Notes: a model not told the origin generated them from the letters alone. DNA of 64,000 bases from Microbacterium sp. SD291 (GCF_017355365.1 NZ_JADIJR010000009.1:1-64000); one strand, 5' to 3'. Counted from the stretch's first letter, positions 17,373-26,811 are shown. Translations and numbers: made by a program.

Positions 17373-19517
17373 ATGACCGTGACCACCCCCGAGAGCGGTT
17401 TCCGTGCGCGCCTGCGGCGCCTCACCCGCGGAACCGTGGTCTTCGCGATCGCTCTGAGCGCCACAGGACTCGGCGCGGGCAGCGCGATGGCGGCCGACGG
17501 GGCGGATGCCGACGACGAATCGGTCGACCTCGTCATCTCCGCCGGCACCCGCGGCACGGTCGCCCCCGGCAGTGCGACCTCGGCCTCGGTGACGGTTCGC
17601 AATGACACCGAGTCCGCCGTGTCCGACGGCCGCGTGGTCGTGGAGCTCGGCAGCGCGCCGCTCGGCGACGATGCCGCGCTGGGCGACTGGCTCGACACCG
17701 GCGAGATCGACGGCGAGTTCGCCTCGCTCGGATCCGACACCACAGAGCCGGTCGCGGCCGGCTCCTCGACGACGACGGTCATCCCGGTCTCGCAGGAGAG
17801 CCTGGGCGAGCTCGCACCGGGCGTCTATCCTCTGCGCGCCACCCTGAGCGACGCGACGGCCGACGGCGCGGATGCGCGTTCGTCGCGAGACGTCACGTCC
17901 GCGGGCGTGCTCGTGGTGACCGAGACCACCACGACGCAGACGGTCGTGATCGTGCCGATCACCGCGACTCCGGAGGTCGAGGCGCTTCTCACGGCCGACG
18001 AGCTCTCCGCCCTCACTGCCACCGACGGTGCGCTCACCGCCCAGCTCGACGGAGTGGCGGGCACCACGGCCGTCGTCGCCGTCGATCCGTCCATCCCCGC
18101 GGCCATCAGGGTCCTCGGCACGGACGCGCCCGCGAGCGCCGTCGAGTGGCTGGACCGCCTCGAGAGCCTCCCGAACGAGCGGTTCGCGCTGCAGTTCGGC
18201 GATGCGGATGCCGCGACGCAGGCGAGCGCCGGGCTGACGACGCTCCTGCAGCCGACCACCCTCGCGAACTTCCTCGACCCGACCCGGTTCGCCTCGGGCC
18301 CCGTCGCCACACCGGAGGCCCCGGCCACGCCGGCACCGACGCCGACCACCGGTCCGCAGCTTCCGGATGACGAGACCCTCCAGGCCATCGAGGGCGAGAC
18401 GACCGGCATCCTCTGGCCGCGCGGCGAGGTATCGGCGGAGAACATCGCCGCGTTCGCGGGCTTCACCGGCGAGGGGGGCGCGACGATCCTGCCGTCGACC
18501 TCGCTGGAGGGCGGCTCCGGCGCGCACGCCATGGTCGGCGGCCACGAGGTGCTGGTGGCACACGCTGCGACATCCGATGCGCTCTCGCGAGTCGCTTCGG
18601 AGAACAGCGCCGCCGCGCGGCAGCAGGCGCTGGCCGAGGCGAGCGCCCACCTCTTCCTCGCGTCGCAGTCGTCCCCGTCCGCTCCCCTGCTCGTCGGCCT
18701 CGCCCGCGACGATACGCGCACCGCCGCCGCGCTGCGGGATGCGGTCTCCGCCGTCGACTCGTTCGGCTTCGGGCTGGAGGCACTTCGGGCGCTGCCTGCG
18801 GCCGAGGCGACGGTCGTCTCCGAGCCGGGCACGACGCGTGCTGCGTCGCTGAAGAGCCTGCTCGCCGACGAGCCGGCACTCGGCGCGTTCTCCACGATCC
18901 TCGCCGATCCGCAGGTGCTGCTGAGCCCTGAGCGCATCGAGCTGCTGCGCGCGATCACGGTCGGCTCGTCAGACACGGAGTTCTCGGCCGCGGTGACTGC
19001 CGAGAAGGCGGAGACCGGAGAGATCCTCGCCGCCGTCTCCATCCCTGAGTCGAGCACGATCCAGCTGCTCACCGCGAACGCCGACCTCCCCTTCCAGGTG
19101 CGCAACGACCTGCCGTGGCCGGTCACGATCGATCTGCACGTATCGCCGAGCGAACCGCGTCTCGACGTCGAACCCGTCACCACCGCGACGGTTCAGGGCA
19201 ACACCAACAGCCGGATCAAGGTTCCGGTGTCCGCACGCGTCGGCAGCGGTGAGCTCGACCTGCGGCTCGAACTGTTCAGCCCCACCGGAGTGCGCATCGG
19301 TCAGACGGAGACCGTGCGCGTCGCGGTGCGGGCCGAATGGGAGACCATCGGCCTCGTCGTGTTCGGCAGCCTGATCGTCATCCTGATCGCCCTCGGCGTC
19401 CTTCGCACCGTGTGGCGGAAGCGGCAGGATGCGCAACCGCAGGTGAATGCGGATACCGATGCGGATGCCGGTTCGGAGACCGGTGCCGATGCCGCCGCCG
19501 AGGGCGCGAATGGGTAG
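17373..19517 (+). CDS. DUF6049 family secreted, membrane-anchored protein
   Basis: This 714-residue protein has a signal peptide (VVFAIALSATGLGAGSAMA, cut near residue 45), a long extracytoplasmic region of beta-sandwich and mixed alpha/beta character, one C-terminal membrane helix (about 650-675, VFGSLIVILIALGVLRTVW) and a short acidic cytoplasmic tail. DUF6049 genes stand just before murJ in many actinobacteria (Rv3909 in M. tuberculosis has this place), so a role at the lipid II export site is likely but unproven. The frame overlaps the start of murJ by 8 bases. Confidence 0.88.
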   Translation: MTVTTPESGFRARLRRLTRGTVVFAIALSATGLGAGSAMAADGADADDESVDLVISAGTRGTVAPGSATSASVTVRNDTESAVSDGRVVVELGSAPLGDDAALGDWLDTGEIDGEFASLGSDTTEPVAAGSSTTTVIPVSQESLGELAPGVYPLRATLSDATADGADARSSRDVTSAGVLVVTETTTTQTVVIVPITATPEVEALLTADELSALTATDGALTAQLDGVAGTTAVVAVDPSIPAAIRVLGTDAPASAVEWLDRLESLPNERFALQFGDADAATQASAGLTTLLQPTTLANFLDPTRFASGPVATPEAPATPAPTPTTGPQLPDDETLQAIEGETTGILWPRGEVSAENIAAFAGFTGEGGATILPSTSLEGGSGAHAMVGGHEVLVAHAATSDALSRVASENSAAARQQALAEASAHLFLASQSSPSAPLLVGLARDDTRTAAALRDAVSAVDSFGFGLEALRALPAAEATVVSEPGTTRAASLKSLLADEPALGAFSTILADPQVLLSPERIELLRAITVGSSDTEFSAAVTAEKAETGEILAAVSIPESSTIQLLTANADLPFQVRNDLPWPVTIDLHVSPSEPRLDVEPVTTATVQGNTNSRIKVPVSARVGSGELDLRLELFSPTGVRIGQTETVRVAVRAEWETIGLVVFGSLIVILIALGVLRTVWRKRQDAQPQVNADTDADAGSETGADAAAEGANG

Positions 19518-21126
19518 CCTCGGGCGCGCGAGCGCCGTGCTCGCGGCCGGCACTCTGGTGTCCCGCATCACCGGTCTCCTGCGCAGCATCGTGCTCGTGG
19601 GCGTCGTCGGCTCGGTGAGCTCGGAGGCGGCCGACGCGTTCACCTACGCCAACCAGCTGCCGAACAGCGTCTTCCAGCTCATCTCGGTCGGCATCCTCAC
19701 CGCCGTGATCGTCCCCCAGATCGTCAGGGCGACAGCGGATGCCGACGGCGGCAACGCCTTCATCTCGAAGCTGTTCACGCTCGGCACCGTCGTGCTCGTC
19801 GGCACCACGGCGCTCGCGACCGCGGCGGCCCCCTGGCTCGTGCACCTGGTCGCCGGCAGAGCCTCAGGAGATGTCCTGGCGCTCGCGACCGCACTGGCGT
19901 ACTGGTGCCTGCCCCAGATCCTGCTCTACGGGCTCTACGCGCTCCTGGGTGAGGCGCTGAACGCCCGCCGGATCTTCGGCCCGTTCACCTGGGCGCCCGT
20001 CGTCAACAACATCGTCTCCATCGCGGGCTTCCTCGCCCTCGGTGCCGTCTTCGGCCCGGTGTCGACGGATGCCGCCGACTGGACCCCGGCGATGATCAGC
20101 ACCCTCGGCGCCACCGCGACGTTCGGCATCGCGCTGCAGGCCGTCATCCTGCTGATCTTCTGGCGACGCACCGGGCTGGCGCTCAAGCCCGACTTCCGCT
20201 GGCGCGGCGTGGGGCTCGGCGCCGTCGGCAAGCTCGCCGGGTGGACCTTCCTGATGGCGTTCGTGAGCCTCGCGGCCGGCGTCCTGCAGGGCTTCATCGT
20301 CAGCGAGGCATCCGGTGCCGGCGCGTCCGTCACCGTCACGGCGAACGCGTGGCTGGTCTTCATGCTCCCCTACTCGGTGATCGTGCTGTCGATCGGGACG
20401 CCGTACTTCACGCAGATCAGCGAGCACGCCGCTGCGGGACGCGACGACGAGGTCCGAGCCGACATCGCCCGCAGCATCCGCACCCTGCTGTTCTTCATCG
20501 TCGCGGCGATCGCGGCCGTCGCCGCCGCCGCGATTCCCGCCTCCCGCGTCTTCACGCGCTCGGCCGACGACGCGCAGGCCGCCGCCCTGGTGCTGCTCTG
20601 CTATCTGCTGGGCCTGCTGCCGCTCACGATCCTGTTCATCGTCCAGCGCACGTTCTACGCGTACGACGACACCCGCACCCCGTTCTGGTTCACGATGTTC
20701 CAGTGCGCCGTCATCGTCGCGACGGCGCTGGGGGCGTGGGGCCTGCTCGAGGCCGGGGTCATCCCGATCACCGCTCTCGCCGCGGCCGTGGCGCTCGGCC
20801 AGTCGATCGCGAGCATCCTGCAGACGCTCGTCGCGAGCTGGCTGCTGCATCGCAAGATCGGCGGCCTGCAGATCCGCTCCTGGATGCGCTCGATCGGACG
20901 CTTCGCGATCGCCGCGATCCCGGCCGGCCTCGCCGGGTGGGGCGCGTTCCTGCTCCTCGGCGGCGCCACGGGATGGACCACCAGCGGGCAGGTTCTCGGG
21001 GCCGTGGGTGCGGCGATCATCGCCGCCGTCGTCGTGATCGTCTACCTCGGCATCCTCGCCCTCCTGCGTGCCCCAGAGCTCAAGGTCGCCGGCACCCTGA
21101 TCCGGCGGTTCCTGCCGGGACGCTGA
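19510..21126 (+). CDS. murJ: Lipid II flippase MurJ
   Basis: This 538-residue protein of the MOP/MATE-like superfamily has about 14 membrane helices and moves lipid II across the membrane for peptidoglycan synthesis. Its N-terminus GRASAVLAAGTLVSRITGLLRS holds the conserved Arg of the first helix; Asn-Ser (TYANQLPNSVFQLIS) and the PYSVIVLSIGTPYFTQISEHA segment are typical. ATG 19510 overlaps the DUF6049 stop; the open frame extends upstream only as a shadow. M. tuberculosis MurJ carries a cytoplasmic kinase-like extension, which this protein lacks. Confidence 0.95.
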   Translation: MGSLGRASAVLAAGTLVSRITGLLRSIVLVGVVGSVSSEAADAFTYANQLPNSVFQLISVGILTAVIVPQIVRATADADGGNAFISKLFTLGTVVLVGTTALATAAAPWLVHLVAGRASGDVLALATALAYWCLPQILLYGLYALLGEALNARRIFGPFTWAPVVNNIVSIAGFLALGAVFGPVSTDAADWTPAMISTLGATATFGIALQAVILLIFWRRTGLALKPDFRWRGVGLGAVGKLAGWTFLMAFVSLAAGVLQGFIVSEASGAGASVTVTANAWLVFMLPYSVIVLSIGTPYFTQISEHAAAGRDDEVRADIARSIRTLLFFIVAAIAAVAAAAIPASRVFTRSADDAQAAALVLLCYLLGLLPLTILFIVQRTFYAYDDTRTPFWFTMFQCAVIVATALGAWGLLEAGVIPITALAAAVALGQSIASILQTLVASWLLHRKIGGLQIRSWMRSIGRFAIAAIPAGLAGWGAFLLLGGATGWTTSGQVLGAVGAAIIAAVVVIVYLGILALLRAPELKVAGTLIRRFLPGR

Positions 21127-21228
21127 CCGCCGACACGCGGGAATGACCCGCGGTTACCATTGGTTGAAGCAACCGAGCGTCTTCCGACGCCCCGGCACCA
21201 CCGCCACCGCCCCAAGCACGGAGAGCAC

Positions 21229-22203
21229 ATGCGTCAGGTCATCATCATCGGCTCCGGCCCCGCCGGATTCACCGCCGCCATCTACGCGGCGCGCGCGAAC
21301 CTCAAGCCGCTGCTCATCGCGAGCTCGGTGGAGGTCGGCGGCGAGCTGATGAACACCACCGAGGTGGAGAACTACCCCGGATTCCCCGAGGGCATCCAGG
21401 GTCCCGAGCTGATGGCCAAGTTCCAGGAGCAGGCCGAGCGGTTCGGCACCGAGGTGCTCTACGACGACGTGGTCGAGCTCGAGCTCGACGGCCCGGTGAA
21501 AACGGTCAAGCTGGGCAGCGGCGCGGTGCACGAGACGCAGACGCTGATCTACGCGACCGGATCCGCCTACCGCAAGCTCGAGATCGAGGGCGAGGAGCGC
21601 CTCTCCGGCTACGGAGTCTCCTGGTGCGCCACGTGCGACGGATTCTTCTTCCGCGAGAAGGCCATCGCCGTCGTCGGCGGCGGCGACTCGGCGATGGAGG
21701 AGGCCACCTTCCTGACCCGCTTCGCGTCGAAGGTGTACGTCATCCACCGCAAGGACACGCTGCGCGCCTCCAAGATCATGCAGGAGCGCGCGTTCGCGAA
21801 CGAGAAGATCGAGTTCGTCTGGAACAGAGAGGTCGCCGAGATCCTGGGCGGCGATTCCGTGTCGGGCGTGCGGCTGCGGTCGACCGACGACGGCACGCTC
21901 AGCGAGCTGGAGCTCGACGGCCTGTTCATCGCGATCGGCAACGACCCGCGCACGCACCTCGTGCACGACAAGCTGAAGCTGACCGCCGAGGGCACGATCT
22001 GGGTCGACGGCCGCACCTCGGTGACCTCGGTGCCCGGTGTCTTCGCCGCCGGCGACGTCATCGACCCGACCTACCGCCAGGCGATCACCGCAGCCGGCTC
22101 CGGAACAGTCGCCGCCCTCGACGCCGAGCATTTCCTCGCGGATCTCGAGGATGCCTCGGTGGAGGTCCCCGCCGCGGAGGCGGCCGAGATCATCACCGCC
22201 TGA
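21229..22203 (+). CDS. trxB: Thioredoxin reductase
   Basis: This 324-residue flavoprotein reduces thioredoxin with NADPH. It has the FAD motif IIIGSGPAGFTAAIYAARA (5-23), the redox pair Cys133-Ala-Thr-Cys136 in SWCATCDGFFF, an NADPH-binding VVGGGDSAMEEA (about 145-156), and the second FAD motif VFAAGDVIDPTYRQA near the C-terminus. All are intact. The gene lies 69 bases before trxA, a usual actinobacterial arrangement. GGAGAG lies 4 bases before ATG. Confidence 0.97.
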   Translation: MRQVIIIGSGPAGFTAAIYAARANLKPLLIASSVEVGGELMNTTEVENYPGFPEGIQGPELMAKFQEQAERFGTEVLYDDVVELELDGPVKTVKLGSGAVHETQTLIYATGSAYRKLEIEGEERLSGYGVSWCATCDGFFFREKAIAVVGGGDSAMEEATFLTRFASKVYVIHRKDTLRASKIMQERAFANEKIEFVWNREVAEILGGDSVSGVRLRSTDDGTLSELELDGLFIAIGNDPRTHLVHDKLKLTAEGTIWVDGRTSVTSVPGVFAAGDVIDPTYRQAITAAGSGTVAALDAEHFLADLEDASVEVPAAEAAEIITA

Positions 22204-22272
22204 CGGCGCCCGGGAACACTTTCCGTCCTCCGGCTGTTGTAGTCGGCGAACCTCGAATCAAGGAGAACTCTG

Positions 22273-22596
22273 ATGACTGCAAAGGCGACGAGCCAGGCGA
22301 CCTGGGAGCAGGACGTGCTGCAGGCCGAAGGCCCCGTGCTGGTGGACTTCTGGGCCGAGTGGTGCGGACCGTGTCGCATGGTCTCACCGGTGCTGGACGA
22401 GATCCAGGCCGACAACCCCGACAAGATCACCATCCTCAAGCTGAACGTGGACGAGAACCCGCAGCTGGCGATGGAGTACCAGATCACCTCCATCCCCGCG
22501 ATGAAGGTCTTCCAGGGCGGTGAGGTCAAGACGACCATCATCGGCGCCAAGCCGAAGTTCGCCCTCGAGCAGGACCTCGCCGCTTTCATCGGCTGA
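22273..22596 (+). CDS. trxA: Thioredoxin
   Basis: This 107-residue cytoplasmic disulfide reductase has the active site WAEWCGPCR with Cys31 and Cys34, the cis-proline of TSIPAM (about 74-79), and a full thioredoxin fold. It is reduced by TrxB, encoded just upstream. AAGGAG lies 7 bases before ATG, and a strong terminator follows. Confidence 0.98.
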   Translation: MTAKATSQATWEQDVLQAEGPVLVDFWAEWCGPCRMVSPVLDEIQADNPDKITILKLNVDENPQLAMEYQITSIPAMKVFQGGEVKTTIIGAKPKFALEQDLAAFIG

Positions 22597-22617
22597 GACC
22601 CCCGCCGCGATTCTCCA

Positions 22618-22649
22618 GAGCCGTCCCCTCCGTCAGGAGGGGGCGGTTC
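22618..22649 (+). terminator. Terminator of trxB-trxA
   Basis: An 11-bp stem (22621-22631 with 22636-22646), extendable by three weaker pairs, closes a GTCA loop and is followed by TTCTTCGTT. It starts about 25 bases after the trxA stop and also separates the convergent gene on the minus strand. Confidence 0.75.
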
Positions 22650-22687
22650 TTCGTTCGGGAGGCGACTCGTTTCAGGGTGCGCTTCGT

Positions 22688-23017
22688 TCAGGATGCGACT
22701 GACGGATCCCAGCGCCGATGACGCTGCTTCTCGTCGAGAAGACCCCACACTGCGGGGGTGAGCTCCGGGTACTCCAGCGCGATCTGGCGCAGCACCCGGT
22801 AGTGGCGCGCCTCGTTCGGGCGCACGCCGTCGTTCGCCATGATGTTGTCGGCGCGGAGCAGGTAGACGACGAGTTCGTCTACGCTCGGCAGCTCCTCCAT
22901 GAAGTCCCACGGGTCCTCTCCCCCGAGAAGACGCTCCTGGATGAGCACGGCGAGTTCGTCCGCAGCCTCGGCGCGCAGCACCTCGAGGCTGGCACGGCGG
23001 GGAACGGACTCGGTCAT
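22688..23017 (-). CDS. Small conserved protein of unknown function
   Basis: This 109-residue protein is acidic, mostly helical by composition, and lacks signal or membrane segments. Conserved-looking parts are ELPSVDELVVYLLRADNIMAND and NEARHYRVLRQIALEYPEL. I do not recognise its function. TAGGCT ends 6 bases before ATG 23017 on the minus strand, so the message is probably leaderless. Other actinobacteria often have an amidase gene (cwlM) at this place near trxA, but none is seen here. Confidence 0.7.
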   Translation of the reverse strand: MTESVPRRASLEVLRAEAADELAVLIQERLLGGEDPWDFMEELPSVDELVVYLLRADNIMANDGVRPNEARHYRVLRQIALEYPELTPAVWGLLDEKQRHRRWDPSVAS

Positions 23018-23026
23018 GAGTCCAGC

Positions 23027-24475
23027 CTACGCGCGCGGCGCGCGGCGGCGGCGCTCCACCCGCGCATCGTCGCTCATCTCCTCGAGCTCCTTGCCCTTGG
23101 TCTCGGCGACCTTGAAGTACACGAAGAAGAACGACAGCAGCGCGAAGAACGCGTAGAAGCCGTACGCGAAGGTCAGGCCGATCTCGGCGAACGCCGGGAA
23201 CGTCGTCGAGATGAAGAAGTTGGCCGCCCATTGCGCGGCGGCGGCGACGGCGAGCGCACCGGCGCGGATCGAGTTCGGGAACATCTCGCCCAGGAGCACC
23301 CAGACAAGCGGACCCCACGTGGCGCCGAAGAACACCACGAAGGCGTTCGCGCAGATGAGCGCGACCGTCGCCCACGGATCCGGAAGCGTGACCGCTCCCT
23401 GGGCGTCGAGCTCGCCGAAGGAGAATGCGAGCGACATCAGCCCCAGCGAGACCGCCATGCCGATCGACCCGACCATGAGCATCGGCCGCCGCCCCACCCT
23501 GTCGACCAGGAGGATCGCCACGATCGTCACGGCGATGTTCGTCACCGAGGTGATGACCGTGATCACCAGCGCCTGCGCCTCGCCGAACCCGACCGACTGC
23601 CACAGCGTGGTCGAGTAGTAGAAGATCACGTTGATGCCGACGAACTGCTGGAAGACGGAGAGCAGGATGCCGACCCACACGACGGGCTTGAGGCCGAAGC
23701 GGTGTCCCCGGAGGTCCCGGAGCGACTCGGAGCGCTCGGTGTTGATGGTGCCGGTGATCTCCGCGATCTTGGCCTTCACGTCCACCGTGCCCGTGACGGT
23801 GCTGAGGACTTCCGACGCTCGCTCGATCTCCCCCCTGGCGACCAGGTAGCGAGGTGACTCCGGCAGCCGGAGAGACATGACCCCGTAGACGACGGCGGGG
23901 ATCGCCTCCGCGATGAACATCCATCGCCATGCCGTGAGTCCCCACAGCGGCGCCGCGGCTTCGCCGGCTATGCCCGCGAGCAGCGCGTCAGACAGCAGCG
24001 CGACGAAGATGCCGGTCACGATCGCGAGCTGCTGGAGCGAACCCAGGCGTCCGCGGATGTGTGCGGGAGACACCTCCGCGATGTAGGCGGGTGCGATGAC
24101 GGATGCCGCGCCCACCCCGAGGCCCCCGACGACACGCCAGACGATCAGGTCGATGACGCCGAACGCGAGTCCTGAGCCGACGGCGGAGAGGAAGAACAGC
24201 ACCGCGGCCGCGACCATGACCGGGATTCGCCCGTACCTGTTCGCGATCGGGCCGGCGAACCAGGCTCCGACCGCACAACCGATCAGGGCCGACGAGACCG
24301 CGAAGCCCTTCAATCCCACGCCGAGGTCGAAGCCTGACACGTCGCCGGCCAGCGCGTCGACCGCGCCGTTGATCACCGCCGTATCGAAGCCGAAGAGGAA
24401 CCCTCCGAGAGCCGCCGCGATGCTGACCGCGACCACCCGTCCCTGGATACCGGCTGGAGTCTGAACCCGTGACAT
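23027..24475 (-). CDS. MFS transporter, sugar porter family
   Basis: This 482-residue protein has 12 membrane helices and the sugar porter marks: GFLFGFDTAVINGA in helix 1, NRYGRIPVMV in loop 2-3, the PAYIAEVSPAHIRGRLGSLQQ block (about 128-148), the PESPRYLVARGE block at the central loop, and QQFVGINVIFYYSTTLW in helix 7 whose Gln residues bind sugar. It probably imports a hexose or pentose by proton symport. There are no catabolic genes beside it to name the sugar. GAGGGGGAT precedes ATG. Confidence 0.92.
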   Translation of the reverse strand: MSRVQTPAGIQGRVVAVSIAAALGGFLFGFDTAVINGAVDALAGDVSGFDLGVGLKGFAVSSALIGCAVGAWFAGPIANRYGRIPVMVAAAVLFFLSAVGSGLAFGVIDLIVWRVVGGLGVGAASVIAPAYIAEVSPAHIRGRLGSLQQLAIVTGIFVALLSDALLAGIAGEAAAPLWGLTAWRWMFIAEAIPAVVYGVMSLRLPESPRYLVARGEIERASEVLSTVTGTVDVKAKIAEITGTINTERSESLRDLRGHRFGLKPVVWVGILLSVFQQFVGINVIFYYSTTLWQSVGFGEAQALVITVITSVTNIAVTIVAILLVDRVGRRPMLMVGSIGMAVSLGLMSLAFSFGELDAQGAVTLPDPWATVALICANAFVVFFGATWGPLVWVLLGEMFPNSIRAGALAVAAAAQWAANFFISTTFPAFAEIGLTFAYGFYAFFALLSFFFVYFKVAETKGKELEEMSDDARVERRRRAPRA

Positions 24476-24540
24476 GACATCCCCCTCATCGTCGAGTTGA
24501 CGTGAGTCTAGGGGAGGCTTCTGCCCCGCAGGGGGTGGAT

Positions 24541-25506
24541 TCAGCTGCGGCCGTAGCCCTCTTCGCCGATCTCCTCGAGAATGCGGTTCAGATCCTGGAT
24601 CGACGCGAAATCAATTGTGACCTGGCCTTTGCGAGCACCGAGAGAGACCTTCACCCGGGTGTTCAGGCGATCGCCAAGTTTTCCGGCGACCTCGTCGAGG
24701 TACGCGCGGCGAGCACCTGGGGTCGGCTTCGGGGAGCGCCCCGGCGCTGCCGGTTCGGCCTTGGCCGCGACCTCGGTGGCACGCACCGAGAGGTCTTCGT
24801 TGACGACCTTGTCGGCCAGGCGCTGCATGGCCTCGGGTGTGTCCAGGCTGAGGATCGCGCGTGCGTGACCTGCGGTCAGGACGCCGGCGGCGACCCGCTG
24901 CTGGACAGGCACGGGCAGCTTGAGCAGGCGGATCGTGTTGCTGATCTGCGGGCGGGAGCGGCCGATGCGAGTTGCCAGCTCCTCCTGCGTGATCCCGAAG
25001 TCCTCGAGCAGCTGCTGGTAGGCGGATGCCTCTTCCAGCGGGTTCAGCTCGGAGCGGTGCAGGTTCTCGAGGAGCGCGTCGCGGAGCAGGTCTTCATCCG
25101 CGGTGTCGCGCACGATCGCCGGGATCATATCGAGGCCCGCCTCGCGTGCCGCACGGGTACGACGCTCGCCCATGATGAGCTCGTAGGCGCCGTCGTTGTT
25201 CTTGCGGACGACGACCGGCTGCAGCACCCCGAACTCGCGGACGCTGTGCACGAGTTCGGCGAGATCATCCGAGTCGAAGTGGGTACGCGGCTGCCGCGGG
25301 TTCGGCACGATGTCGTTCGGGTTCACCTGGACCAGGTGGATGCCGGGGACCGCCTCCAGCGCCGGGCCCTCGACCACGATCGAGGCCTCGGAGATCGGCC
25401 GGAGGTTCGCGCCGGGGAAGAAGACGTCCACCGGGCGTTCCGCCTGGTCAGCGGTGGGGATGAGGGCGCCGATCCCCCGGCCCAGTCCAGTGCGCTTCGC
25501 CATCAT
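24541..25506 (-). CDS. parB: Chromosome partitioning protein ParB
   Basis: This 321-residue CTP-dependent DNA clamp loads at parS. It has the N-terminal ParB/Srx domain with GERRTRAAREAG (about 132-143, CTP-binding GxxRxxA), the central helix-turn-helix (EELATRIGRSRPQISNTIRLLKLP, about 190-213) that reads parS, and a C-terminal dimer domain (VTIDFASIQDLNRIL). The unstructured N-terminus includes GLGRGIGALIP, the ParA-contact motif. The start ATG overlaps the parA stop by four bases. The target sites are the parS copies at 26-29 kb. Confidence 0.97.
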   Translation of the reverse strand: MMAKRTGLGRGIGALIPTADQAERPVDVFFPGANLRPISEASIVVEGPALEAVPGIHLVQVNPNDIVPNPRQPRTHFDSDDLAELVHSVREFGVLQPVVVRKNNDGAYELIMGERRTRAAREAGLDMIPAIVRDTADEDLLRDALLENLHRSELNPLEEASAYQQLLEDFGITQEELATRIGRSRPQISNTIRLLKLPVPVQQRVAAGVLTAGHARAILSLDTPEAMQRLADKVVNEDLSVRATEVAAKAEPAAPGRSPKPTPGARRAYLDEVAGKLGDRLNTRVKVSLGARKGQVTIDFASIQDLNRILEEIGEEGYGRS

Positions 25507-26426
25507 TTCTCCTTGCTCTGCGTCGCCGTTCGCGACGCGATCTCGACGGCGGCCTCACGATAGGCGACTGCGCCGGCGGACTGCCCATCGTAGGCGATCA
25601 CGGTCTGTCCGAAACTCGGTGCCTCCGACACCCGCACGGAGCGCGGGATGACGGTGTTCAGGACCTGGTTCGGGAAGTGGTTGCGCACCTCGTCGGCGAC
25701 CTGCTGTGCGAGGCGCGTGCGTCCGTCGAACATCGTCAGCAGGATCGTGGAGAGGTGGAGTGCGGGGTTGAGGTGCTTCTGGATCATCTGGATGCTGCCG
25801 AGCAGCTGGCTGAGACCCTCGAGTGCGTAGTACTCGCACTGAATCGGGATGAACACCTCGGATGCCGCGGTGAAGGCGTTGATCGTCAGCAGCCCCAGCG
25901 ACGGAGGGCAGTCGATGATGACGAAATCCATCCGGTTGTGCTCGAGGTAGTCCAGCAGCGCGCGCCGCAGGCGGTGCTCTCTGGCGACCTGCGCGACGAG
26001 CTCGATCTCGGCGCCGGCGAGATGGATCGTGCTGGGGGCGCAGAAGAGGTTCTCGTCCTCCGGGCTCTGCTGCACGATGTCAGCGAGCGGAAAGTCCTCG
26101 ATCAGCACGTCGTAGACGCTCGGGACATCGGAACTGTGCGGCACTCCCAGGGCAGTGGAGGCGTTGCCCTGCGGATCGAGGTCGATCACGAGGACCTTGG
26201 CGCCGAGGCCGGCGAGGGCGGATGCGATGTTGACCGCTGTCGTGGTCTTACCCACCCCGCCCTTCTGGTTCGAGACCGTCAGGATCCGGGTGTCGCCACC
26301 GAACTCGACCTCTACGGCTTCCAGCACCTTGCGGCGAGCTGAAAGGTCTGCGAGTTCCCGTGCGAGGGGTGTATCCATCCCGAAGCTGCTCGGTGATGCC
26401 TTTTCGGATTGTTTCACGTGAAACAT
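25503..26426 (-). CDS. parA: Chromosome partitioning ATPase ParA
   Basis: This 307-residue deviant Walker ATPase has VSNQKGGVGKTTTAVNIASA (about 51-70), DLDPQGNAS (about 84-92) and FVIIDCPPSLG (Walker B). It moves origin regions by following ParB-parS complexes. ATG 26426 is supported by AAAGGAG six bases upstream. With this start, codons 1-6 (MFHVKQ) are themselves a perfect parS site. An alternative start at Met17 (MDTPLARELA) would leave parS outside the frame but has no good ribosome site. Confidence 0.96.
   Translation of the reverse strand: MFHVKQSEKASPSSFGMDTPLARELADLSARRKVLEAVEVEFGGDTRILTVSNQKGGVGKTTTAVNIASALAGLGAKVLVIDLDPQGNASTALGVPHSSDVPSVYDVLIEDFPLADIVQQSPEDENLFCAPSTIHLAGAEIELVAQVAREHRLRRALLDYLEHNRMDFVIIDCPPSLGLLTINAFTAASEVFIPIQCEYYALEGLSQLLGSIQMIQKHLNPALHLSTILLTMFDGRTRLAQQVADEVRNHFPNQVLNTVIPRSVRVSEAPSFGQTVIAYDGQSAGAVAYREAAVEIASRTATQSKEK
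26410..26425. other. parS site 1, inside the parA start
   Basis: The sequence TGTTTCACGTGAAACA is a perfect 16-base match to the bacterial parS consensus. It covers the first codons of parA, so ParB bound here could also control parA-parB transcription or translation start. Confidence 0.95.
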
Positions 26427-26504
26427 CCACTCCTTTCGGGGCCGTGTTCCACTCTAATCGCAATGAGGGACGTTACTTGGCGAGGGGTGCTGGTTTCGCT
26501 GTGC

Positions 26505-26610
26505 GCTTCACGGCGGGCTCCGGGATGCTCCTCCTCACTCGCAGAGCGGGGACCCTCCCGCTTCGCGGGCCCCTCCCGGTGCTCGTTCGGAGGACATCCC
26601 CGCGCCCTGA
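26505..26610 (-). repeat. Palindromic repeat element, copy A
   Basis: This is one of three copies of an element of about 105 bp (others at 27847-27949 and 34457-34560), here in inverse orientation. The ends form GGGATGCTCCTCC against GGAGGACATCCC, and the centre has the small hairpin CCCGC-TTC-GCGGG. The three copies agree at most positions. No coding sense is seen. Confidence 0.85.
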
Positions 26611-26795
26611 CACCTCGCGGTTCAAACCCCAGGTTCCCCCACCGGTCGTTGAGCGAGCGCAGCGAGACGAAACGTGCACTCAGCAGCGTCCTCGCGCAGT
26701 CCAACACCTTGCGAGACCTCCGCACCGCCCGCCTCCACTTCGACGGCCTACAGCTGTCACCACTTGTGGTTGAGTGCGTCCACTCCATCCATCGA

Positions 26796-26811
26796 TGTTT
26801 CACGTGAAACA
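26796..26811. other. parS site 2
   Basis: A perfect TGTTTCACGTGAAACA palindrome, 386 bases from site 1. Confidence 0.95.

Noticed and set aside
26619..26640. GGTTCAAACCCC stretch resembling a tRNA T-arm
   Set aside because: The flanking bases do not form a T-stem, and no acceptor or anticodon arm fits around it.
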